From: Streptomyces sp. NBC_01267
GTDB lineage: Bacteria; Actinomycetota; Actinomycetes; Streptomycetales; Streptomycetaceae
NCBI RefSeq assembly: GCF_036241575.1
Contig: NZ_CP108455.1
Location: forward strand, 2,060,501 to 2,124,500
Length of the DNA stretch: 64,000 bases
Reading direction: 5' to 3'
Within the stretch, counting starts at the first letter, position 1, and every line of letters begins with the position of its first letter. A program made the position numbers and the translations under genes. A model generated the notes under the pieces. That model had not been told where the DNA came from. It was given only the letters and a program-made list of their open reading frames with translations, and did not search any database. Below are positions 1 through 8,864 of the stretch, one piece after another.

Positions 1-393
1 CAGCGCCGCCTCGCGCGTGAGGCGAATCCGGGAGCTGTAGACGGCCAGCGCACCGAAGCCGATGGCGAACAGCGCCAGGATCACCCGGTCGACGAAACGC
101 TCCTCGGACCGGATGAACACCGGCACGATGACGAAGGCTGTCACCCAGGCGGAGACCAGGGCCGTCTGGCGCGGGCTGCACAGCGCGGCGGCGAACGCCG
201 GCAGGAACACCAGCAGGCCGAGAAGGAAGACCGCGGCTCCGGTCAGCAGGACAAGGGTGACCGCCACCGCTGTCGTGGCCACCGTCGCCCAGACGACATT
301 GCGGGTGGAAGGCGTGCGAATGGCGGTGTCTTCGTCGCTGCGGTCCGCCAGGTCGGGTGCCGAGCGCAGTGCCGCACGCAACGAACGGAACAT
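1..393 (-). CDS. Membrane N-terminus of a probable PP2C/SpoIIE-type phosphatase, cut by the window edge
   Basis: The frame is open from an ATG at 393 to the left edge, giving 131 codons without a stop. A GGAGG ribosome site lies 8 nt before the ATG, which fixes the start. The product begins MFRSLRAALRSAPDLADRSD, then has about four hydrophobic segments separated by short charged loops (an ERFVDR loop near residue 95). This layout, a short cytoplasmic tail plus a four-helix membrane block, is what I know from Streptomyces PP2C phosphatases of the SpoIIE family, whose catalytic domain would follow outside the window. No catalytic residue is visible here, so the family name is an inference from the N-terminus only; a sensor kinase with the same membrane block is the main alternative. 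It is transcribed away from the protease, with a repeat and hairpin between them. Confidence 0.55.
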   Translation of the reverse strand, partial: MFRSLRAALRSAPDLADRSDEDTAIRTPSTRNVVWATVATTAVAVTLVLLTGAAVFLLGLLVFLPAFAAALCSPRQTALVSAWVTAFVIVPVFIRSEERFVDRVILALFAIGFGALAVYSSRIRLTREAAL

Positions 394-575
394 GCGGGCA
401 TCCTCCAGCGGCACTTGTGGTCGGGCTGGTGCGAGTGCCGCACGCGGCGGCAGACAGGCGGCCTCGATCATTCACGTCGGCCAGGGACCCGGCGGGAGGC
501 TGGCCGCTGCCGTGCTGAAGTGCGCCCGTACGAGTGGCGACGCGCGGAGCGGGCACGCGGTTCGCCGACTTCGAC

Positions 576-618
576 GACGAGGGCACGACGAGGGCACGAC
601 GAGGGCACGACGAGGGCC
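576..618. repeat. 11-bp tandem repeat, 4 copies
   Basis: The unit GACGAGGGCAC occurs three times without error and a fourth time as GACGAGGGCC. It sits directly against the hairpin at 614-653, in the gap between the phosphatase and the protease. No coding role is seen. Confidence 0.9.
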
Positions 619-653
619 GGGCGGTCCCCCTGGTACGGGGGACCGCCCGGCCC
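614..653 (-). terminator. Hairpin terminator of the subtilase gene
   Basis: A perfect 17-bp inverted repeat with a 6-nt loop (631-636) begins 33 bp after the subtilase stop codon. There is no T-run, as is usual for Streptomyces hairpin terminators. Confidence 0.85.
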
Positions 654-685
654 GGCTGTGTCGTTACCGTGCGCGTGCTGTGTGG

Positions 686-3600
686 TTACCGGACGTCGTA
701 GGCGCGGGTGATCGTCTGGCTGACCGCGTTCTTGTTCGAGTCCGTGAAGGTGGTCTTCAGCGTGACCTGCTTACCGGCGGCGCCGGTGTGGTCGAGGACG
801 GCCGTCCACTTGCCGTTCTTCTGCTCGGTCGGCGCCTGGGTCCAGGTGGTGCCGCCGTCGTAGGAGTAGGACAGCGAGGCCGCGGTGATCGTGCCCGGGG
901 TGTACCCGGCGTGGCCCTCGACCGACAGGCCGACCTTGATGCCGCTCTTCGCGGGCAGCGTGTTCATGCCGTCCACCGGCAGGTCGTAGTCCGGGAAGAG
1001 GATCGGCAGACCGCGGGAGTAGACGTCCGACTCCAGGTGGGAGCGGAAACTCCAGGTGGTGGTGACACCGGTGGAGCGCAGCCAGTTCCGGTCCGAGGAC
1101 GGAATCTTTTCCAGGTTCTGAGTGAGCTCGTACGCGGAGTCCTCGGCCGGAACCGTGAACGCGTCGTACGGGTATTCGCTGGTGGCGATCTGCTCACCGT
1201 TGCGCTTCAGCACCAGGTTGCCGAGGTCGCCGAACCCCGCGCCGCCGGACCAGTGGTCACCGGAGGCGTCGAGCCAGAGCGCGCTCTGGAAGCCGATCTG
1301 CTCGCCCTGCCGTTCGGCGGCCAGCACCGGCTTGCCGTCCGTGTCGCGCGGCGCCGCCGGGCGCAGGAGACCGTGGTACCACTCCTCGGAGCGCCGGTCC
1401 CCGGCACGGTAGGTGCGGTTCTGATCGTTCATGAACGCGGCGAAGGGGAAGCTGGTCATCGCGCCGTGGGACCAGACGTCGTCGCCGGTCGTGTAGTAGG
1501 CGGTACGGGTACCGGGCACATGGACCGGGTTGAACACGCCCACCGCGATGGCGGTGCTCCTGTCCCAGACGGGAAGGACGTACAGCGCGTCGATGTAGTC
1601 GGCCTCCGCGCCGAGGGCGTTCCACTTCTCCGTGACCTGGGCCAGCTTGGAGTCCTTCACCTGGTACACGTGGTCGGACTGCAGCGGGCCCTGCGTCGGG
1701 AACGTGAGGTTGTAGACGTAGGACGAGCCGTTCTGGGAACCGGTCGCGCGCCAGGTGGGCCGGAACTCGAAGTAGCCCTTCTTCGCGCGCCCGTCGACGG
1801 AGGCGTAGAACTTCTGCACGGCGCTGCCGGCCGACAGCGATCCGCTCAGCTCCCAGGCGTTGTCCCAGGTGCGGGCGTAGCTGAGGCTGGTGGTGTTCAG
1901 CGTCGAGGGGCGGTCGGTGTGCACACTCAGCCGGTGGGCCTTGCGCGCGTCGAGGACGACGGTGGTGTCCCCGGTGATCCGCAGCTGCGGGCGCCCGAGG
2001 TAGCCGATGGACTGGGCCACCTTGTTCGCGTCGTAGGTGGCCACGAAGCTGGAGAGGGCGTAGTCGCCCGGACGCACGCTGTACGTCTGGTCGGTCGCGC
2101 CCTGGTTGGTGCGGCGCTCACCCTTGGCGGTGTCGAGGCTGACCAGGTCCAGGGAGGAAGCACCGTTCGCGGGCTGCCCGTTGCGGTCGATGACCTTGAC
2201 CCGGAGGGTGACGGTTTCCGGCTGGACGTAGAGCGTGACCGGTACGGAGACGTGCACGTCGCTGCCGGTGGCCATGATCCGGCCGGTGACCGCGCCGTAC
2301 TGGCCGGCCTGGAGGTGAGCAGTGGGGTTGATCCGCACCGGCACCTGGACGGTGGCGCCCGCGGGAACGGTCACCTTGCTCTGGTCCAGCTTGACGACGC
2401 CGGAGTTGACGTCGCTGCCGTCGTTGCCGTGCACGCCGCTGACCTTGAGGCCCAGGGTGAGGTCACCGGTGCTGGTGTTGGTGAAGGGCACCTGCACGGT
2501 GGTGCGGTCCGAGGCGTCCTGCGGCCAGTTGAAACTGCCGCCCTGGACGGCGGGCGCGGAGAGCACCTTCTGGTGCACCGCCGTGGCCACGTCGAGGACA
2601 CCGGCGCCGGTCTGGTCGGCGCCCGCGATCTTGCCGCCGGTACGGGCGGAGGAGACCAGGGCCGCCTTGATCTGCTGCGCGGTCCAGTCCGGGTGGGCCT
2701 GGCGGACGATGGCCGCCGCGCCCGCGACGTGCGGGGTCGCCATCGAAGTACCGGACATCGTCTGGTACGCGTAGACGCCGCGTCCGCCCGCCTTGGCGGC
2801 CAGGATGTCGACGCCGGGGGCGGAGATCTCGGGCTTGAGGGTGTGGGTGACGGCCACCGGGCCGCGGCTGGAGAACGGCGCGGTGGTGTCGTCGTGGTCG
2901 ACAGCGCCGACGGTCAGCACGCCGGGCGCGCAGCCGGGCGAGGAGACGGTCTCGGTGGCCGAGCCGGTGTTGCCGGCGGCGATGACGAACAGGGTGTGCG
3001 TGTTCTGTGAGAGCTGCTTCGCGGCCTCGGCCAGCGGGTCGGTGCAGTCGCCGATCGCGGGGTTGCCGAGGCTCATGGAGACGACGTCGGCCTTCTGGTC
3101 GACGGCCCACTGCATGCCCGCGATGATCCAGGAACTGTCACCGGAGCCGCTGTCGTTGAGGACCTTGCCGATGAGCAGGGAGGTCCCGGGGGCGACGCCC
3201 TTCTCGCGGCCGTCACTGGCCGCTCCGGAGCCGCCCACCGTGGAGGCGGTGTGGGTGCCGTGACCGTGCCGGTCGTCGGTGGTGCTGGAGTCCGTGAAGT
3301 TCTTGGACGCGGCGACCCGGTTCACCAGGTCCGGGTGCTGGGCGTCCACGCCCGTGTCCAGGACGGCGACCTTGGTGCCCTTGCCGTCGTAGCCCTCGGC
3401 CCAGGCCTCCGGCGCGTGCACCTGCTTGGTGGACTGGGCCAGCGTGGCCTTGACCTTGCTGTCCAGCCACAGCTTCTTCAGCGAGGAGCCGGAACGGGAG
3501 CGGTTGTCGGTGACGTCCTGCCAGAAGGTGGCGGCGGTGTCCTTGTCGGCCTTCAGCGCGACACCGTCCACGGCCGGGAGACTCAGACCCCGCTCGGCTC

Positions 3601-4078
3601 CACGGGGAGCCGCCGGTGCGCTGTCGGCAACGTTCACGCTGTTCCGGTAGGTGGCGATCAGCGGCAGCGTGTCGGAGTGGGTGTCGTCGTATCCCTGACG
3701 GATGAGCCCACTGACGTTGAACAGCTGCTCGTCGACCTTGCCCTCGGCGATCGCCCGGGAGGCGTCGTCCGGGTAGACGTAGAGGTCCTTGCCCCGCTGG
3801 TACGTCTGCACGATCGGCTGTACGCCGTCCTTGCGGGGCAGTACGGCTGCCGAGCTGTGGCCCGACGGGTCCGTGGTCACCAGTACCTTGTCGCCGGTGA
3901 CGAGCGTGACGGTGACCTGCTTGCCGTCCTTTGCCGCGGCCCCGCTGCCGACGACAGGACGTTTGCCCGGGGAACCGCCGGGCGGTGTGTCCGCTGCCGC
4001 CCCGGACGGCGCGACGGCCGTGACTGCCAGGACCGCGGCGGTAGCCGCGCCCAAGGCAATTCGCGCTATCGGATACAT
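686..4078 (-). CDS. S8 family serine peptidase (subtilase), secreted
   Basis: This is an extracellular subtilisin-type endopeptidase of 1130 residues. The catalytic triad is clear: Asp241 in VAVLDTGVD, His273 in HGHGTHTAS and Ser445 in SGTSMATPHVAG. A signal peptide (IARIALGAATAAVLAVTAVA, then an Ala-rich cleavage region) is followed by a propeptide of about 190 residues, the catalytic domain (about 225-480) and a long beta-rich tail of about 620 residues that resembles those of large Streptomyces subtilases. I start at the ATG at 4078 because AGGGAGA lies 5 nt upstream; an in-frame ATG at 4111 would add 11 residues, has a poorer ribosome site and would put an Arg-rich stretch before the signal peptide. 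The neighbouring LuxR-type gene is a candidate regulator. The protein's substrate cannot be told from the sequence. Confidence 0.95.
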   Translation of the reverse strand: MYPIARIALGAATAAVLAVTAVAPSGAAADTPPGGSPGKRPVVGSGAAAKDGKQVTVTLVTGDKVLVTTDPSGHSSAAVLPRKDGVQPIVQTYQRGKDLYVYPDDASRAIAEGKVDEQLFNVSGLIRQGYDDTHSDTLPLIATYRNSVNVADSAPAAPRGAERGLSLPAVDGVALKADKDTAATFWQDVTDNRSRSGSSLKKLWLDSKVKATLAQSTKQVHAPEAWAEGYDGKGTKVAVLDTGVDAQHPDLVNRVAASKNFTDSSTTDDRHGHGTHTASTVGGSGAASDGREKGVAPGTSLLIGKVLNDSGSGDSSWIIAGMQWAVDQKADVVSMSLGNPAIGDCTDPLAEAAKQLSQNTHTLFVIAAGNTGSATETVSSPGCAPGVLTVGAVDHDDTTAPFSSRGPVAVTHTLKPEISAPGVDILAAKAGGRGVYAYQTMSGTSMATPHVAGAAAIVRQAHPDWTAQQIKAALVSSARTGGKIAGADQTGAGVLDVATAVHQKVLSAPAVQGGSFNWPQDASDRTTVQVPFTNTSTGDLTLGLKVSGVHGNDGSDVNSGVVKLDQSKVTVPAGATVQVPVRINPTAHLQAGQYGAVTGRIMATGSDVHVSVPVTLYVQPETVTLRVKVIDRNGQPANGASSLDLVSLDTAKGERRTNQGATDQTYSVRPGDYALSSFVATYDANKVAQSIGYLGRPQLRITGDTTVVLDARKAHRLSVHTDRPSTLNTTSLSYARTWDNAWELSGSLSAGSAVQKFYASVDGRAKKGYFEFRPTWRATGSQNGSSYVYNLTFPTQGPLQSDHVYQVKDSKLAQVTEKWNALGAEADYIDALYVLPVWDRSTAIAVGVFNPVHVPGTRTAYYTTGDDVWSHGAMTSFPFAAFMNDQNRTYRAGDRRSEEWYHGLLRPAAPRDTDGKPVLAAERQGEQIGFQSALWLDASGDHWSGGAGFGDLGNLVLKRNGEQIATSEYPYDAFTVPAEDSAYELTQNLEKIPSSDRNWLRSTGVTTTWSFRSHLESDVYSRGLPILFPDYDLPVDGMNTLPAKSGIKVGLSVEGHAGYTPGTITAASLSYSYDGGTTWTQAPTEQKNGKWTAVLDHTGAAGKQVTLKTTFTDSNKNAVSQTITRAYDVR

Positions 4079-4178
4079 GAATCTCCCTAATCGAAACCGT
4101 GAACGTGCCATGCTGCGGCTGCATCCTGGCAGGGATACGGATCACTCAGGGGTGCCCACGTGTGGCGGGTTCCCCACG

Positions 4179-4194
4179 TGGCGGCATTCCGCCA
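4179..4194. promoter_or_regulatory. Palindrome in the subtilase promoter region, possible operator
   Basis: TGGCGG-CATT-CCGCCA is a perfect 6-4-6 inverted repeat about 100 bp upstream of the subtilase start. Just before it the phrase CCACGTG-(TG)GCGG occurs twice (about 4155-4168 and 4173-4184). The adjacent LuxR-type regulator is the obvious candidate ligand; this is inference. Confidence 0.4.
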
Positions 4195-4214
4195 GCCGGT
4201 CACTTCCGGCGGTT

Positions 4215-4242
4215 CACCTGACCGGGCTCTCCCGGTCAGGTG
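4215..4242 (-). terminator. Hairpin terminator after the LuxR/TrmB-type gene
   Basis: A perfect 12-bp stem (CACCTGACCGGG and its complement) with a CTCT loop lies 86 bp beyond the stop of the regulator gene. It separates that gene from the subtilase promoter. Confidence 0.7.
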
Positions 4243-4327
4243 GATGAACGTACTTCCAGCTGAGAGCGGGTGTACCCGCCCCGGGGACTACCGGACGGCC
4301 CGTGCCCCGGACGCGCCGGGGACGGGA

Positions 4328-5353
4328 TCAGAGCCAGCCCATGCGCGCGGCGTGCCATCCGAGCTGGAGGCGCGATTCCACTCCCGCGAGGTCCATCAGC
4401 CGGCGCACCCGACGCTCCACGGTGCGTAGGGAGAGGCCGAGTTGGGACGCCGCACGCCGGTCGGAGATCCCGGCCAGCAGCATGGCGAGTACCTCCAACT
4501 CCTCCTCGGACGGCTGCTGTTCGGCGGCCGGCTCCTCGCCCAGGCCCGTGGGGGTGGTGTACAGCGGCCGGGCCTGAGCCCATTCCTTCTCGAAGAGATG
4601 CACCAGGGCCGTCAGCAGGCCGCTGCGGTGCACCACGATGGCGCTCGGCTCGCCTCCGGGATCCGTCATGTCCAGGGGCACCATGGCGCGTTCCCGGTCG
4701 GAGATGACCATCTTGAGCGGCAGCGAGTCGGCCACGCGCAGCTCGACGCCCCCCATGACGGCCTCCCGCACGTCCCGCACGGCCTCGTGGCCGTCGAAAT
4801 AGTTCTTGGCGGCCACGACCCGGAAGTCGACGCCGCGGTCCAGAGCGGAACTCTCCGACGTGTCGGTGTCCTCGCGCGGCACCGCGATGGGCTCGCCGAC
4901 GAGGAAGACGAACAGCTCCCGCTGGGCCCCGGACTGCAACTGGTGGAACCGGTGCGCGACCTGTTCCACGCCGACGACCACCTCCACGACACCGCCCGCC
5001 GTGTGTGCGGCGGTGTTGCGGTACTGCTCGGTCAGCTGCGCATACGCGGTCTCGGCCAGGTGCAGGGCGTTGCGCTGCTCGACGAGGAGGGGGGCCAGGG
5101 CCACCGAGGGCGGGGTGAGCCGGTAGCGGGCGGCCCCGGGACCGGCCTCGACGAGTTCGACCGGGCCGGGGATCCCCGTCCCGGTGGCGACGGCCACCAA
5201 GCCGCGCGCCGCGAGGCCGAGCAGGATCCGGTCGCTCTCGGCCTCGTCCAGTCCGGTCTGCTGGGCGAGGTCCTGCGCGGATGCCGCCGGGCGCGCCAAC
5301 AGGGCCGTGTATATGGCCTCTTCGGGCGGGCCCAGTCCGAGCGCCTGCAGCAT
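4328..5353 (-). CDS. LuxR C-terminal-type transcriptional regulator with TrmB-like N-terminus
   Basis: A DNA-binding regulator of 341 residues. The first 70 residues (LQALGLGPPEEAIYTALLAR) have the winged-helix look of TrmB family regulators. The middle carries no domain I can name but resembles the effector region of this class (motifs VVEVVVGVEQVAHRFHQLQ and FDGHEAVRDVREAVMGGVEL). The last 60 residues form a LuxR-type helix-turn-helix (MLLAGISDRRAASQLGLSLR, TVERRVRRLMDLAGV). There is no receiver domain, so it is not a standard two-component output. The start at 5353 is set by AGGAGG 6 nt upstream; an in-frame codon at 5407 would add 18 unlikely residues. Such regulators are often found beside subtilase genes in Streptomyces, and the gene points towards the subtilase, so local control is plausible. 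Confidence 0.88.
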   Translation of the reverse strand: MLQALGLGPPEEAIYTALLARPAASAQDLAQQTGLDEAESDRILLGLAARGLVAVATGTGIPGPVELVEAGPGAARYRLTPPSVALAPLLVEQRNALHLAETAYAQLTEQYRNTAAHTAGGVVEVVVGVEQVAHRFHQLQSGAQRELFVFLVGEPIAVPREDTDTSESSALDRGVDFRVVAAKNYFDGHEAVRDVREAVMGGVELRVADSLPLKMVISDRERAMVPLDMTDPGGEPSAIVVHRSGLLTALVHLFEKEWAQARPLYTTPTGLGEEPAAEQQPSEEELEVLAMLLAGISDRRAASQLGLSLRTVERRVRRLMDLAGVESRLQLGWHAARMGWL

Positions 5354-5578
5354 CCGGTTCCTCCTGGGGCGGCCACCGTGTCCGGCCCCGGCACAACTCA
5401 CGTGCACCGAGCGGGTCTTTTCCGTCGAACCCTATCTCTCAACCGGAATACGTCGTTTTCCGCTTCGCCTGTCGGTACCGGTGGGTGGACATGTCCCGGG
5501 CGGGAGGCACGGAAGCCACTGATCCCTGAAGTCCGTGCCCCTGAGGAGCCCGTGCCTGAGGAGCCCGTGCCCCTGAAG

Positions 5579-5620
5579 CCCGGAAGGGGCCTCCGACACA
5601 CGTCGGAGGCCCCTTCCGGG
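5579..5620 (-). terminator. Hairpin terminator downstream of rnpB
   Basis: A perfect 19-bp stem with an ACAC loop starts 23 bp after the 3' end of the RNase P RNA. The 5522-5578 stretch beyond it is made of repeats of CCTGAGGAGCCCGTG. Nothing else is recognisable between 5354 and 5578. Confidence 0.8.
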
Positions 5621-5642
5621 AAAACTTTCACAGATGGCGGCG

Positions 5643-6047
5643 GACGAGCCGGCCTGTACGCCGGGTTCTGTCGCCCGGTGACCTCGCGGTCGCCGGGGAG
5701 ACGGCCATCCATCTAGGACCGGCATTGCTGCCGGCCTCCTGCGGTCTACCCGCGGACTCGGGCGAGCAGCCCTCGAACGTCCGCGCAGGATCGTCTTGCG
5801 ACAACCCCTCTTGACCTTGCTCCAGGTGGGGTTTACCTAGCCGCCTGAGTCACCTCAGGCGCTGGTGGTCTCTTACACCACCGTTTCACCCTTACCGGGG
5901 GCCTTGCGGACCCCGGCGGTCTGTTTTCTGTGGCACTGTCCCGCGGGTCACCCCGGGTGGCCGTTAGCCACCACCTTGCCCTGTGGAGCCCGGACGTTCC
6001 TCGGGAGGATCCGGAGATCCCCACGCGGCCGTCCGGCCGACTCGTCC
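5643..6047 (-). ncRNA. rnpB: RNase P RNA (M1 RNA), bacterial type A
   Basis: The minus strand carries the conserved core of bacterial RNase P RNA. The 5' part has GAGGAACGUCCGGGCUCCAC followed by CAGGGCAAGGUGGUGGCUAA. The middle has GGGUAAGGGUGAAACGGUG-type sequence. The 3' part has CAGAACCCGGCGUACAGGCC close to the end. P1 is formed by GACGAG at the 5' end (6046 downwards) and CUCGUC at the 3' end (5648 downwards to 5643). At about 405 nt the size is normal for actinobacteria. This is the catalytic subunit that trims tRNA 5' leaders. End points are set by P1 and could be off by a few bases. Confidence 0.97.
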
Positions 6048-6186
6048 GCCGTACGGACATCGTAGCCGGTCGCGGCCCTGCCGGAGTCGGCCGGCTGCGG
6101 GCCGGGGCGGGACGGTGGTCCGGGCCGGTGCCGGGTGCCGCACCTTTACGCTGGCTGTTGCCGCTCACGTACGAAGGAGACCTGCC

Positions 6187-6969
6187 GTGCTCGTGCTCTT
6201 GCCGCCGTCCGAAGGAAAGGCCGCGAGCGGCTCCGGTGCCCCGCTGAAGCCGGAGTCGCTGTCGCTGCCGGGGCTGGCCGGGGCACGGGCCGCGGTGCTG
6301 GACGAACTGGTCGAGCTGTGCGCGGCGGACGAGGAGAAGGCGCGCGAGGTCCTCGGGCTGAGCGAGGGGCTGCGCGGCGAGGTCGTCAAGAACACGGGGC
6401 TGCGGACCGCGGGCGCGCGTCCCGCCGGTCAGATCTACACCGGCGTGCTCTACGACGCACTGGACCTCGGCTCCCTCGACGCGTCGGCCCGGCGGCGGGC
6501 CGCGACGTCCCTGCTGGTGTTCTCCGGGCTGTGGGGTGCGGTACGGATCGGCGACCGGATCCCCTCGTACCGCTGCTCGATGGGGGTGAAGCTGCCGGGC
6601 CTCGGGGCGCTCGGGACGCACTGGCGGGCGCCGATGGCTGCCGTCATGCCCGAGGTCGCGGGCGGTGGCCTGGTGCTCGATCTGCGGTCGGCCGCCTATG
6701 CGACGGCGTGGAAGCCGAAGGGTGAGGTCGCGGAGCGTACGGCTTCGGTGCGGGTGCTGCACGCGCCGACCCGGAAGGTCGTCAGTCACTTCAACAAGGC
6801 GACGAAGGGGCGGATGGTGCGCGATCTGCTGCTCGCGGGCGCCGCACCGGCCGACCCCGCCGCCCTCGTCGAGACCCTGCGGGAGCTGGGGTACGTGGTG
6901 GAGGCATCGGCTCCGGTGAAGGCCGGGAAGGCCTGGGAGCTGGATGTGCTGGTGACCGAGATCCACTGA
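6187..6969 (+). CDS. yaaA: Peroxide stress protein YaaA (DUF328/UPF0246)
   Basis: A cytoplasmic protein of 260 residues. The family is known from E. coli YaaA, which lowers free iron under hydrogen peroxide stress and binds DNA. The N-terminus LVLLPPSEGK is the family signature and the inner motifs LLVFSGLWGAV and IPSYRCSMG followed by VVSHFNKATKG match it. The GTG start at 6187 follows GAAGGAGA with 6 nt spacing; reading further upstream would enter the rnpB promoter region. The gene is divergent from rnpB, with about 140 bp shared between the two promoters. Confidence 0.92.
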   Translation: MLVLLPPSEGKAASGSGAPLKPESLSLPGLAGARAAVLDELVELCAADEEKAREVLGLSEGLRGEVVKNTGLRTAGARPAGQIYTGVLYDALDLGSLDASARRRAATSLLVFSGLWGAVRIGDRIPSYRCSMGVKLPGLGALGTHWRAPMAAVMPEVAGGGLVLDLRSAAYATAWKPKGEVAERTASVRVLHAPTRKVVSHFNKATKGRMVRDLLLAGAAPADPAALVETLRELGYVVEASAPVKAGKAWELDVLVTEIH

Positions 6970-6983
6970 GCCGCACCCACGTC

Positions 6984-7010
6984 CGTTGCGCAGGATGCAA
7001 CGGGCGTTGC
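6984..7010. promoter_or_regulatory. Inverted repeat before the KDPG aldolase gene
   Basis: CGTTGC-N7-GCAACG (6984-7002) is a perfect inverted repeat, and a third half site GTTGC follows at 7006. It lies 33 bp before the aldolase start, and looks like an operator or an overlapping promoter element. The binding protein is unknown. Confidence 0.4.
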
Positions 7011-7042
7011 GCGTGACGTGTGTGCCGGGGCAGGATGCCGGT

Positions 7043-7663
7043 ATGACTTCCGTGCTCGACCTTGCCCCCGTGGTCCCTGTCGTCGTGCTCGACGACGCAG
7101 CCGATGCCGTACCGCTGGCGCGGGCGCTGGTCGCGGGCGGGCTGCCCGCGATCGAGGTGACGCTGCGGACACCCGCCGCGCTGGACGCGATCCGGGCCAT
7201 CGCCGCCGAGGTGCCGGACGCGGTGGTCGGCGCGGGCACCGTGATCTCCCCCGAGGGGGTCTCTCAGGCACTCGCCGCGGGGGCCCGGTTCCTGGTCAGC
7301 CCCGGCTGGTCGGACCGGCTGCTGGGCTCGATGACGGAGTCCGGTGTGCCGTTCCTGCCGGGCGTCTCCACGACCTCGGAGGTCGTGCAGCTGCTGGAGC
7401 GCGGGATCACCGAGATGAAGTTCTTCCCCGCGGAGGCGGCGGGCGGGACGCCCTACCTGAAGTCGCTCGGGGGGCCGCTGCCGCAGGCCCGGTTCTGCCC
7501 CACCGGCGGGATCTCGCTGACGTCCGCGCCGTCGTATCTGGCGCTGCCGAACGTGGGCTGCGTCGGCGGGACCTGGATGCTCCCGGCGGAAGCCGTCGCC
7601 ACCCGGGACTGGGCGCGGGTGGAGTCACTGGCGCGGGGTGCGGCGGCGCTGCGCGTGGCGTGA
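7043..7663 (+). CDS. eda: 2-dehydro-3-deoxy-phosphogluconate (KDPG) / 4-hydroxy-2-oxoglutarate aldolase
   Basis: A class I aldolase of 206 residues that splits KDPG to pyruvate and glyceraldehyde 3-phosphate. The Schiff-base lysine is Lys126 in MKFFPAEAAGG and the catalytic glutamate is Glu38 in GLPAIEVTLRT. The phosphate-binding loop FCPTGGIS is present. The length is typical. I start at the ATG at 7043; an open frame from 6986 would run through the inverted repeat at 6984-7010. There is no kinase or dehydratase of the Entner-Doudoroff pathway next to it, so it may serve general sugar-acid breakdown. Confidence 0.93.
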   Translation: MTSVLDLAPVVPVVVLDDAADAVPLARALVAGGLPAIEVTLRTPAALDAIRAIAAEVPDAVVGAGTVISPEGVSQALAAGARFLVSPGWSDRLLGSMTESGVPFLPGVSTTSEVVQLLERGITEMKFFPAEAAGGTPYLKSLGGPLPQARFCPTGGISLTSAPSYLALPNVGCVGGTWMLPAEAVATRDWARVESLARGAAALRVA

Positions 7664-7718
7664 CGCGGGTCCGGTCGACCGGCGGCCGAAGCGCATTCCG
7701 CCCGAAGCGGGTTTCCGC

Positions 7719-8864
7719 TCAGCGCAGGTGTGACGTGTCGTTCAGCAGCCGTACGGACGCGTTGCCGTCCGCGTAGTACGCGACCGCCGACACCGAGGCC
7801 GCCGAGAGTTCCATCCGGAACAGCGACTCGGGCGGCGCTCCCAGCGCGAGCCGTACCAGTGTCTTGATCGGTGTGACATGCGTGACCAGCAGCGCCGTCG
7901 TCCCCCGGTGCCCGGCGATCAGCCGGTCGCGGGCGGACGCGACCCTGCGGGCCACTGTCGCGAAGCTCTCGCCGCCGCCGGTCGGGGCCGCCTTGGACGA
8001 GGCGAGCCAGGCGTCGAGGTCGGCGCGGTACCGCTCGCGCGCCTCGCCGAACGTCAGGCCCTCCCAGGCACCGAAGTCCGTCTCGCGCAGGCCCTCTTCG
8101 ATCCGGACCGGCAGACCCAGCCGGTCCGCCACCGTCTGCGCCGTCTCGCGGCAGCGGCGCAGCGGTGACGACACGACCGCCTGGATCGTGCCGCGGGCAG
8201 CGAACGCCGCCGCGGCCCGTTCCGCCTGCTCGCGGCCGGTCGCGGACAGCTCGGGGTCCGTGCCGCCGCTGCCGGAGAACCGCTTCTCCGGGGTGAGCGC
8301 CGTCTCGCCGTGGCGCAGCAGTACGAAGGTCGCCGGGGCGCCCAGGTCGGCCGGGGCCGACCAGCCGACCGGCGGGGCGGCCGGGGCACCGGTCGCCTCA
8401 GGGGCGGACGGCGCGCCCAGGTCCGCCGTCGAGTCCGACGGCTCCCACTGCCTGCCGTCCCTGCCCGCGTCCATCGCCTCGTTGGCGAGCCGGTCCGCGT
8501 GCTTGTTCCGCTCGCGCGGGATCCACTCGTACGTCACCTGTGACCGGGGCAGCACGGTGGCGGCCTCCGCCGCCAGCGGCTTCATGTCCGGGTGCTTGAT
8601 CTGCCAGCGCCCCGACATCTGCTCGACGACGAGTTTGGAGTCCATCCGGACCCGGACCCGAGCGGCGGGGTCCAGCGCCGCGGCGGCCCGGAGCCCGGCG
8701 ATGAGGCCCCGGTACTCGGCCACGTTGTTCGTGGCGAAACCGATGAACTCCGCGGCCTCGGTCAGGGTCTCCCCGGTGGCCGGGTCGAGCACGACCGCGC
8801 CGTAGCCGGCGGGCCCCGGGTTGCCCCGGGAACCGCCGTCCGCCTCGACGACGAACTCCCGCAT
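7719..8864 (-). CDS. Bifunctional RNase H / acid phosphatase
   Basis: A two-domain enzyme of 381 residues. Residues 1-140 are an RNase HI fold with the acidic residues Asp9 (EADGGSRGNPG), Glu50 (NNVAEYRGL), Asp75 (RMDSKL) and Asp124 (KHADRLANEA). An Ala/Pro-rich linker (145-178) leads to a histidine phosphatase domain that starts with LLRHGET (His185 as the phosphate acceptor) and ends with the second catalytic His in LLVTHVTPIK. The mycobacterial relative Rv2228c has the same fusion and combines RNase H activity with a CobC-like phosphatase. The ATG overlaps the upstream stop (TGATG), so translation is coupled. Gene order with the next two genes matches Rv2228c-Rv2230c. Confidence 0.95.
   Translation of the reverse strand: MREFVVEADGGSRGNPGPAGYGAVVLDPATGETLTEAAEFIGFATNNVAEYRGLIAGLRAAAALDPAARVRVRMDSKLVVEQMSGRWQIKHPDMKPLAAEAATVLPRSQVTYEWIPRERNKHADRLANEAMDAGRDGRQWEPSDSTADLGAPSAPEATGAPAAPPVGWSAPADLGAPATFVLLRHGETALTPEKRFSGSGGTDPELSATGREQAERAAAAFAARGTIQAVVSSPLRRCRETAQTVADRLGLPVRIEEGLRETDFGAWEGLTFGEARERYRADLDAWLASSKAAPTGGGESFATVARRVASARDRLIAGHRGTTALLVTHVTPIKTLVRLALGAPPESLFRMELSAASVSAVAYYADGNASVRLLNDTSHLR

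Noticed and set aside
62..3010. A 982-codon open frame on the plus strand opposite the subtilase gene
   Set aside because: It lies antisense to a gene with clear catalytic motifs, has the Arg/Gly/Val-rich make-up of a GC3 shadow frame and no ribosome site or homology.
4236..5396. Arg/Pro-rich 386-codon frame overlapping the LuxR-type gene on the same strand
   Set aside because: It is the out-of-phase frame of a gene with clear domains and a correct ribosome site.
5354..5578. A small gene between the LuxR-type regulator and rnpB
   Set aside because: Frames on both strands are short, overlap the repeated CCTGAGGAGCCCGTG sequence and lack ribosome sites.
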